This document shows positions 1 to 4,788 of a stretch of DNA of 9,925 nt, one piece after another. Position 1 is the stretch's first letter; each line of letters starts with the position of its first letter. A program made the position numbers and the translations under genes. The notes below the pieces were generated by a model. It searched no databases and was not told the origin of the DNA. It worked only from the letters and a program-made list of their open reading frames with translations. The stretch comes from an uncultured Anaerococcus sp. Lineage in GTDB: Bacteria > Bacillota_A > Clostridia > Tissierellales > Peptoniphilaceae. The stretch is from positions 1-9,925 of the forward strand of contig CABTWT010000038.1 in the NCBI GenBank assembly GCA_902488555.1. Reading direction: 5' to 3'.

Positions 1-1
1 A

Positions 2-685
2 TCATCTATCTCCTACTCGATTAAAAATCCTGAAATTAATTCCATTTACCATTTCAACATCATATGGGCTATCTGAAAAATATCCTTTCAAAAATTCATA
101 TCTAAAGTCATTGTAGGTGGATTTTTCGTTTTTTGATTCATTTTTCAAATTGATACCATTACCTTCACTTACTTCAAAACTTTCGTGGTGGTCGTGGTCA
201 TGGCCCCCTTCGCAGACATTATCAAGGGAATCTTCTGGGTTTATGTTTTCATTTTCATATTTTGCATGTAGGTTGGTGTTGGTAATCAAATACAAATCAC
301 CATTGTCATCTACTTGGGCAGATAGTCCGTTGTCATAAGGCATACCATCAAGTAGGTACATATTCAAATCAGAAAAAATTTGATTAAAGTTGTCAAAGTT
401 CTTATCATGACCAATTTTCTTTCCAAATTCAAAAATCTTATCCTTTGGATTACTACTATGTTTTAGGGCATAATTTAACCTTTTTTCGACTACATCAATT
501 TTTGAATCCAACCAACCGTGGATATTGTCTTGGTCGATCAAATCCTCCAGTGGACTCTTTGAAACGGCTTTGGCTATTTTGTCAACTTCACTTGTGTCAT
601 TATCTAGCAAGTAAGCTGTTATCTCATCTTGAAATTTAATTTTGTCATACATCATATAATGTATTGGACCTAAATTTTCACTCAT
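2..685 (-). CDS. Unrecognised 227-aa protein with a Cys/His-rich patch
   Basis: I do not recognise this protein. It is complete: the TGA stop lies at 4-2, and the ATG at 685-683 follows a GAGGTG ribosome binding site at a good distance. It has no signal peptide or membrane segment and is strongly acidic, so it is probably cytoplasmic. The N-terminal half (about residues 13-110) looks helical. Residues 120-140 look like a short beta region (AQVDDNGDLYLI). A metal-binding-looking patch follows, with Cys158, His162, His164, His166 and His167 in CEGGHDHDHHE. A low-complexity Asn/Lys/Glu/Ser linker (about 174-190) leads to a final aromatic-rich segment ending in NGINFRIF. The layout suggests two folded parts joined by a flexible, possibly metal-binding linker, but no function can be assigned. 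It diverges from the ECF transporter operon. What lies downstream is outside the window. Confidence 0.8.
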   Translation of the reverse strand: MSENLGPIHYMMYDKIKFQDEITAYLLDNDTSEVDKIAKAVSKSPLEDLIDQDNIHGWLDSKIDVVEKRLNYALKHSSNPKDKIFEFGKKIGHDKNFDNFNQIFSDLNMYLLDGMPYDNGLSAQVDDNGDLYLITNTNLHAKYENENINPEDSLDNVCEGGHDHDHHESFEVSEGNGINLKNESKNEKSTYNDFRYEFLKGYFSDSPYDVEMVNGINFRIFNRVGDR

Positions 686-722
686 TTAATCACCTCGCAC
701 TATTATTTTACTATATTATCTA

Positions 723-731
723 TGGTATACT
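723..731 (+). promoter_or_regulatory. Extended -10 promoter of the ECF-S/PPC/CpXC operon
   Basis: The sequence TGGTATACT is a good extended -10 element (TG, one base, then TATACT). It lies 22 bases before the ATG at 754, giving a leader of about 16 bases that includes the AAAGGA binding site. At the right spacing the -35 is poor (TTATTT at 703-708), as is common for extended -10 promoters. The same nine bases occur at the sufC promoter. Confidence 0.55.
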
Positions 732-753
732 ATTAGCTAGAAAGGATGTAATT

Positions 754-1296
754 ATGAAAAAATTAACAACGAGAAAACTTACTTTACTGGCATTATTTAC
801 AGCCCTAGTATATGTATCGACAAGATTTTTCCAAATACAGATACCAACACCATTTGGAAATACAATGTTTCACTTAGGAAATGTTTTGTGTGTCCTATCA
901 GGTCTAATCTTAGGTCCAGTATATGGAGGTATTGCCGCAGGTCTTGGATCAGCACTTTTTGATTTATTTGATCCAATCTATCTTGTATACGCACCATTTA
1001 CCTTTGCCTTTAAATTTTTGATGGCTTTTGTAGCTGGAAAAGTTTATGAGATAAATAGGGACTTTGAAACAAAAAATATATTCAAATCAGTATTTTTTGG
1101 ACAATTAACCTATACGGTATTATACATAATCCAAAACTTTGTAAAATCATATTTTATTATGGGCTTAACCCTAGATGCAGCTATTTCAGAGCTTGGAATA
1201 AAGGGTGGAGTTTCAGTAACTAATGGAATTATTTCAATTATTATAGCAACACTACTAGCAAAACCACTTTTAAAAGCAAGTTTAAATGAATATTAG
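754..1296 (+). CDS. ECF transporter S component (substrate-binding membrane subunit)
   Basis: This is a 180-aa, very hydrophobic protein with about five to six membrane helices (roughly residues 8-27, 43-65, 73-97, 112-137 and 152-176). It matches the S-component type of energy-coupling factor vitamin transporters (PF07155/PF12822-like). In that family the S subunit binds a vitamin or similar micronutrient and docks on a shared EcfA-EcfA'-EcfT module. The first helix holds an AxxxA motif (Ala13-Ala17, ALFTA), the usual EcfT contact. The loop around residues 28-40 (QIPTPFGNTMFHLGN) and the Gly-rich helix 47-66 are typical. No ecfA or ecfT gene is near, so it is probably a group II S component using a module encoded elsewhere. 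The substrate cannot be read from sequence. The reading frame is open back to 664, but the ATG at 754 has an AAAGGA site and removes an implausible N-terminus overlapping the divergent gene. Confidence 0.85.
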   Translation: MKKLTTRKLTLLALFTALVYVSTRFFQIQIPTPFGNTMFHLGNVLCVLSGLILGPVYGGIAAGLGSALFDLFDPIYLVYAPFTFAFKFLMAFVAGKVYEINRDFETKNIFKSVFFGQLTYTVLYIIQNFVKSYFIMGLTLDAAISELGIKGGVSVTNGIISIIIATLLAKPLLKASLNEY

Positions 1297-1313
1297 AGGT
1301 ATCTTTGGGTAAA

Positions 1314-1333
1314 AATCCATTAAGAGGTGGATT
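1314..1333 (+). promoter_or_regulatory. Small hairpin around the ribosome binding site of the PPC gene
   Basis: The arms AATCCA (1314-1319) and TGGATT (1328-1333) form a 6-bp stem ending one base before the start codon. The 8-base loop TTAAGAGG carries the core of the ribosome binding site. The structure is weak and may be chance, but it could tune translation of the second gene of the operon. Confidence 0.3.
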
Positions 1334-1753
1334 ATGGACTATAAAAAATTTGGAAATAAAATTGTACTTAGACTAAAAAAAGGTGACAAGATTATAGAAT
1401 CAATTAAAGAAATGGTAAGCAAGGAAGATATAAAATCTTGTCATTTTGCAGGAATTGGAGCAGCAAATGAGATTAAACTTGGCCTGCTTCACCCGGGAGA
1501 TAGTGACTATGACTGGGAAACTTTTAGTGAAGATATGGAAATCACAAGCCTAGTTGGCAATGTCACAAGATTTGAGGGAGAGCCAATGGTACATGCTCAC
1601 ATTACTTGTGGCAGAGAGGACTTTTCTATAATAGGTGGCCATCTAGGAGAAGGCACATGTTCTTTGACAGTTGAGCTATTTGTAGACATACTAGATGGTG
1701 AGCTTGTCAAAAAAGCCGATCCTGAACTAAAGATTAATACCATAGAATTTTAA
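1334..1753 (+). CDS. PPC (DUF296) domain protein
   Basis: This 139-aa protein is essentially one PPC domain (PF03479, DUF296, the 'PD1-like DNA-binding' family) of usual single-domain length. Diagnostic features are the basic N-terminal strand VLRLKKGDKI (residues 11-20), the FAGIGAAN turn (38-45), and the paired histidines in MVHAHI (His87, His89) with His103 in GGHLGEG. These three histidines match the metal-binding set seen in bacterial PPC proteins. Bacterial members are usually trimers of unknown role; DNA binding was first proposed for plant homologues that also carry AT-hooks, which this protein lacks. The DNA-binding label should therefore not be taken literally. It starts 37 bases after the ECF S component with an AGAGGTGG site. 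Its TAA stop overlaps the ribosome binding site of the next gene, so the three genes appear co-transcribed, and the last two translationally coupled. Confidence 0.88.
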   Translation: MDYKKFGNKIVLRLKKGDKIIESIKEMVSKEDIKSCHFAGIGAANEIKLGLLHPGDSDYDWETFSEDMEITSLVGNVTRFEGEPMVHAHITCGREDFSIIGGHLGEGTCSLTVELFVDILDGELVKKADPELKINTIEF

Positions 1754-1758
1754 GGTGG
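1752..1758 (+). promoter_or_regulatory. Ribosome binding site that fixes the CpXC gene start
   Basis: AAGGTGG begins inside the TAA stop of the PPC gene and ends five bases before the ATG at 1764. A GTG at 1755 opens the same frame three codons earlier, but it lies within this binding site and would have none of its own. The ATG is therefore the better start. Confidence 0.7.
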
Positions 1759-1763
1759 ATATT

Positions 1764-2399
1764 ATGCAGACTAGAGAAAAAACTTTTGGAATAACTTGTC
1801 CATCATGTGGGCATTCTTTTGAAAAAGACCTAAACACAGCAGCATTTTCAACAACAGACGATAGAAAGGCCATACTTACAAATGAATTTGGGAAAATTAC
1901 TTGCCCTAATTGCAAGCACGAATTTATCTTAAACTACAGATTTGTTTACACAGATGAAGATACTAAGTTTATGATTGTAAATGATCCTAAATTTACCGAT
2001 GTAAAAAACAGACTTGCCTTTGTTTCAAGTCTTGCTATGCTAGATAAGTTTCATAAGGATGAGCAAGAGAAATATCTTACAAGAATGACGACTGATATAG
2101 AAGAAGTTCGCGAAAAAATCGTGATTTTTGAAAATTACTTATCTGATAAGGCGGTAGAAATTCTAAAATACATGCTATTGGAAAGCGATGAATTAGAATT
2201 TAACCACGATGATCTAGAGTCATTTAGGTTAATAGATCAAGATACATTTTTGTTAAGGACTACAAGTGGCCAGGAATACACCCTAGGCTTTGTAAGACCT
2301 GTATATGACAGAATAGTTGACCAATACAAGAGCCTATTTGATGAGTCCAAGGCAGAAAAGATTGACAAGGCTTGGGCCTATGAATTTTTGAAAAAATAA
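1764..2399 (+). CDS. CpXC domain protein with two CPxC zinc-knuckle motifs
   Basis: From the ATG at 1764 the protein has 211 residues. The N-terminal 60 residues carry CPSCGHSF (Cys12, Cys15) and CPNCKHEF (Cys47, Cys50), the paired CPxC motifs of the CpXC family (PF14353). By family analogy these four cysteines should bind one zinc ion. The rest is mixed alpha/beta and acidic, with predicted helices around 82-118 and 126-142, a strand pair around 152-176 (FRLIDQDTFLLRTTSGQEYTLGF), and a C-terminal helix ending at Lys211. No signal peptide or membrane segment is present, so it should be cytoplasmic. CpXC proteins are common in Firmicutes, and their function is unknown. It closes the ECF-S/PPC/CpXC operon and is followed by a strong terminator. 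The tight coupling to the PPC gene suggests a shared role, but nothing in the sequence says which. Confidence 0.85.
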   Translation: MQTREKTFGITCPSCGHSFEKDLNTAAFSTTDDRKAILTNEFGKITCPNCKHEFILNYRFVYTDEDTKFMIVNDPKFTDVKNRLAFVSSLAMLDKFHKDEQEKYLTRMTTDIEEVREKIVIFENYLSDKAVEILKYMLLESDELEFNHDDLESFRLIDQDTFLLRTTSGQEYTLGFVRPVYDRIVDQYKSLFDESKAEKIDKAWAYEFLKK

Positions 2400-2400
2400 G

Positions 2401-2428
2401 AAAAACTGGCTTAATTGCCAGTTTTTTT
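2401..2428. terminator. Bidirectional terminator between the CpXC gene and the membrane-protein gene
   Basis: A perfect 10-bp stem (AAAAACTGGC, 2401-2410, with GCCAGTTTTT, 2417-2426) with a 6-base loop and a T-run stops the plus-strand operon. Read from the other strand it is again a stem followed by five T residues. The TAA stop of the minus-strand gene (2413-2411) lies in the loop, and the right arm encodes its last residues (KKTGN). Confidence 0.9.
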
Positions 2429-2905
2429 GAGTCTTTGGTTAACTTTTTTGTTTATCTTTACCTGCCTATATATTTCTCTAATTCTTAAAATTACCATTGT
2501 TAGTATTATTGTTATAGCTTTTCTTTTGCTGTCAGAGCTTAGTATTTGCTCTATTCCTAAGGTATAGACCATCATGAGGATAGGAAGAACACAGCATATA
2601 AGAAATATTAAATCTACCAGGGCAAGGGGGATTTTTTCGTTTTTTTCTAGCCTTATTATGACTTGTGAATACAAGAGTCCAACTATTAAAAAAGTTCCTA
2701 GTATTATGAGTGATTGAAGTAAATATGCTTCTTTAATAGTTTTCCCTGCCATAAAGACTGGAGTTATGAATGAATATTCTTGGCTAGCTTTATCTATAAA
2801 TATAATTGATAGGAAAAATATAAATCCAAGTCCTGCAAATGGGAAAAGTATATAGTCTTTTAATTTAAATTTTTTGTCTTCTAGAGCTTTTTCGTAATCG
2901 TACAT
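2411..2905 (-). CDS. Four-helix membrane protein paired with the LytTR regulator (DUF3021-like)
   Basis: This 164-aa integral membrane protein has four hydrophobic helices, at about residues 18-38, 61-83, 93-115 and 127-143. A charged N-terminus precedes them and a basic tail (INKKVNQRLKK) follows, with both ends predicted in the cytoplasm. Length, topology and its place directly after a LytTR gene fit the DUF3021-type partners of LytTR regulators; I infer this from context, since the family has no strong sequence motif. In the LytTR regulatory systems described in streptococci (HdrRM, BrsRM), the membrane protein restrains the regulator, and that is the likely role here. Eight bases separate it from the LytTR stop. 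Its AGGAGG site overlaps that TAG stop, so translation is probably coupled. Its C-terminal codons form part of the shared terminator hairpin. Confidence 0.72.
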   Translation of the reverse strand: MYDYEKALEDKKFKLKDYILFPFAGLGFIFFLSIIFIDKASQEYSFITPVFMAGKTIKEAYLLQSLIILGTFLIVGLLYSQVIIRLEKNEKIPLALVDLIFLICCVLPILMMVYTLGIEQILSSDSKRKAITIILTMVILRIREIYRQVKINKKVNQRLKKTGN

Positions 2906-2909
2906 ATAT

Positions 2910-2916
2910 CCTCCTA
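2910..2916 (-). promoter_or_regulatory. Ribosome binding site overlapping the LytTR stop codon
   Basis: On the minus strand TAGGAGG combines the TAG stop of the LytTR gene (2916-2914) with a perfect AGGAGG site (2915-2910) for the membrane-protein ATG at 2905. A ribosome ending the regulator is thus placed to start its partner, which would keep the two proteins in proportion. Confidence 0.75.
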
Positions 2917-3354
2917 GACTCCAAGTATTTCTCTTACTTTTTTCATTGCCCTGCGAGATACAAAGCAGATATCCCCATTGTCCATTTCACAGCTTATGGT
3001 ACCAAGGTACTTAAAATCAAAATTTTTGGTCTTATCCAAATTTATAATCTCAGAATTTGATATTCTTACAAAATTTTTCCCACTTAAGTAGTCTTCGATT
3101 TTATAAAGGGGAAGCTTCATTAAGTAAGTTTTTTTGTCAGTAACTGTATAAACCTTCTTGTCATTGGCATAGATTCTTATGATGTCATCCAGGTCTATGA
3201 TTTCAAGCTTATCATCATATATGCCAGACAGAATTAGTATATCATTAGACAAAATTTTCTCTTTGATATCAAGACTTTCCTGGTCCACTATTGGAGTTTT
3301 TATTATGACTTCCTTTTCTTTCAAATTCTTATCGACTACTATTTCAACTTTCAT
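2914..3354 (-). CDS. LytTR-family DNA-binding transcriptional regulator
   Basis: This 146-aa protein is a stand-alone LytTR regulator (PF04397) without a response-regulator receiver domain. The N-terminal 45 residues are a short alpha/beta segment. The LytTR domain spans about residues 50-145. It contains LDDIIRIYANDKKVYTV (55-71), the segment FVRISNSEIINLDK (95-108), which in this family lies by the DNA-contacting loops, and the terminal VSRRAMKKVREIL (132-144). These match the usual 'F.R..rs.ivNl..i' and 'vsRr..k.vk..l' patterns. Small proteins of this type, followed by a membrane protein, form LytTR regulatory systems that typically autoregulate. The ATG at 3354 has an AAGGAG site (3367-3362). 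The gene diverges from hemZ, and a direct repeat with LytTR-like spacing lies between them. Confidence 0.9.
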   Translation of the reverse strand: MKVEIVVDKNLKEKEVIIKTPIVDQESLDIKEKILSNDILILSGIYDDKLEIIDLDDIIRIYANDKKVYTVTDKKTYLMKLPLYKIEDYLSGKNFVRISNSEIINLDKTKNFDFKYLGTISCEMDNGDICFVSRRAMKKVREILGV

Positions 3355-3373
3355 CTCTCATCTCCTTGCTTTT

Positions 3374-3401
3374 ATTCTATACTAGATAAATAATCAGTCA
3401 A
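3374..3401 (-). promoter_or_regulatory. Promoter of the LytTR/membrane-protein operon
   Basis: On the minus strand TTGACT (3401-3396) and TAGAAT (3379-3374) are separated by 16 bases. The predicted start point, about 3367, falls at the edge of the AAGGAG site, so the leader would be only about 13 bases. The 11-bp direct repeats begin nine bases upstream of this -35. Confidence 0.6.
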
Positions 3402-3409
3402 TGATAATA

Positions 3410-3441
3410 GGATAAGTGGTTGGTTATTTGGGATAAGTGGT
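3410..3441. repeat. Perfect 11-bp direct repeat with 21-bp period, candidate LytTR binding site
   Basis: GGATAAGTGGT occurs at 3410-3420 and again at 3431-3441; read towards the LytTR gene it is ACCACTTATCC. The 21-bp period is two turns of DNA. LytTR regulators classically bind two half-sites of about 9 bp separated by about 12-13 bp, which gives the same period. The repeats would lie at about -43 to -74 of the LytTR promoter and at about -12 to -43 of the hemZ promoter. Binding could therefore activate one and block the other. The repeat is observed; the binding protein is inferred. Confidence 0.65.
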
Positions 3442-3446
3442 ACAAT
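3438..3446 (+). promoter_or_regulatory. Extended -10 promoter immediately before hemZ
   Basis: TGGTACAAT is an extended -10 element (TG, one base, TACAAT) ending six bases before the hemZ ATG. The predicted start point is therefore about 3453, the A of the ATG. The best upstream -35 is weak (TTGGTT, 3420-3425, spacer 15). The first four bases lie in the second direct repeat. Confidence 0.45.
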
Positions 3447-3452
3447 ATTCCC

Positions 3453-4757
3453 ATGAAAATTAACTTGCTTGATAAAAATAAAAGAAAAATTGTATATGAC
3501 ATCCTAAATATTTTCTATGACCATAGTGATATAGAATTCGTGGAAGAAGGAGATATTGATATTTTCGATGATGAGATTGTTTATAAGGGTAGATCTTATA
3601 ATTACCAAGATAACTACCAGCTCAAATCTACTTTGTATAACATACTAGTAAATGAAACAGGATATGAGTCACCATGGGGGATGCTAACAGGATCTAAACC
3701 ATCTAAGCTTTTGCAAAAATACAGTCCAGATGACTTAAAAGAAAAATATTTCATATCAGATGATAAGCTAAGCTTGCTTATAGATGTGAAGAATGAACAG
3801 GACAAATTATCTTTTGATAAAAATTCCTTTAACCTTTATATCAATATTCCATTTTGCCCGACAAGGTGTTCTTATTGTTCTTATCCGACTTTGGTGGGGC
3901 CCCACCATGATAGGACTTCCTACATAGGTGCTCTGTGCCAAGAAATTGACATGATAGCTTTGCCCAATGACCTATCATCCATATACATAGGAGGAGGAAC
4001 CCCATCATATCTTTCTCATAAGGACCTTGAAAGACTGTTGGCTAAGGTAAATGATCGATTTTCTTCTTTTGAATATATATTTGAAGCAGGAAGAGAAGAT
4101 ACCCTAGATGAGGAAAAATTAAAATTGCTTAAGGATTATGGAGTGACAGGCATATCTCTAAATCCACAAACTTTTAATGAAAGAGTGATAAAATCTGTTG
4201 GCAGGTCTTACGACATGGATCACTTTCTTAGGATATATGAGAAGACCAAGGAATTGGAATTTATCATAAACATGGACTTTATAGTTGGCCTAGTTGGTGA
4301 AGATGCAAATTCTTTTGCCAAAAATTTTGAAATCTTAGAAAATCTTGGTCCCGATAATATAACATTCCACGCTCTTGCCAGCAAAGTTGGCAGCAAATAC
4401 AGGGAAAATAACAAAATGGGATCTATTAAAGATGCCCTAATCATAAGTAAAGCCATAAAGGACTTCACAGAAAAAAATTCTTACAAGCCCTACTATCTCT
4501 ACAGGCAAAAAAACATTATCTCTAATCTTGAAAACGTAGGATATCAAAAAAATAATACCGCCCAACACTACAATATAGCAATTAATGAAGAATTAGAAAA
4601 TATAGTGGGTCTAGGGATGAATGCAAACTCAAAGCTAATGAGTGGAGAAAAATACAGGAATCCTAGAAACTTGAGGGATTATATGGATAATATTGATAGA
4701 ATTGTTGAAGAAAAAAATTTAATTATAAGGGATTATAAAAACACTAGAAAGATTTGA
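3453..4757 (+). CDS. hemZ: HemZ-type radical SAM protein (oxygen-independent coproporphyrinogen III oxidase family)
   Basis: From the ATG at 3453 the protein has 434 residues, somewhat shorter than Bacillus HemZ (about 500). An N-terminal domain (1-125) precedes the radical SAM barrel. The 4Fe-4S/SAM motif is CPTRCSYC (Cys135, Cys139, Cys142), with GGGTP at 180-184 for SAM binding, EAGRED at 211-216, and the HemZ-typical C-terminal signature YLYRQKNIISNLENVGY (348-364). Family members are credited with anaerobic oxidative decarboxylation of coproporphyrinogen III. No other haem gene is near, so the true substrate in this organism is open. The frame is open upstream to a TTG at 3420, but homologues start near MKINLLD. 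The ATG has no ribosome binding site at normal distance and may be read from a leaderless message. The stop codon lies in the loop of the terminator shared with the next gene. Confidence 0.88.
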   Translation: MKINLLDKNKRKIVYDILNIFYDHSDIEFVEEGDIDIFDDEIVYKGRSYNYQDNYQLKSTLYNILVNETGYESPWGMLTGSKPSKLLQKYSPDDLKEKYFISDDKLSLLIDVKNEQDKLSFDKNSFNLYINIPFCPTRCSYCSYPTLVGPHHDRTSYIGALCQEIDMIALPNDLSSIYIGGGTPSYLSHKDLERLLAKVNDRFSSFEYIFEAGREDTLDEEKLKLLKDYGVTGISLNPQTFNERVIKSVGRSYDMDHFLRIYEKTKELEFIINMDFIVGLVGEDANSFAKNFEILENLGPDNITFHALASKVGSKYRENNKMGSIKDALIISKAIKDFTEKNSYKPYYLYRQKNIISNLENVGYQKNNTAQHYNIAINEELENIVGLGMNANSKLMSGEKYRNPRNLRDYMDNIDRIVEEKNLIIRDYKNTRKI

Positions 4758-4777
4758 CTGTAGCTTTCTAGTGTTTT
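4738..4777. terminator. Bidirectional terminator between hemZ and the C39-like peptidase gene
   Basis: A perfect 14-bp stem (AAAACACTAGAAAG, 4738-4751, with CTTTCTAGTGTTTT, 4764-4777) encloses a 12-base loop. The hemZ TGA stop (4755-4757) lies in the loop and the left arm encodes its last codons. T-runs of four to five bases occur on both strands, so it can serve both convergent genes. Confidence 0.85.
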
Positions 4778-4788
4778 GTTTAAAAAAA

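Noticed and set aside
117..639. Plus-strand open frames opposite the unrecognised minus-strand gene.
   Set aside because: They have no ribosome binding sites, show repetitive Ser/Phe/Leu composition typical of antisense frames, and overlap a convincing gene.
664..753. Thirty-residue N-terminal extension of the ECF S component.
   Set aside because: It would start inside the divergent gene, span the promoter, and lacks a ribosome binding site; the ATG at 754 has AAAGGA.
3420..3452. TTG start giving an 11-residue longer HemZ.
   Set aside because: The extension lies within the direct repeat and promoter region, and homologues begin near the ATG at 3453. It is kept only as an alternative.
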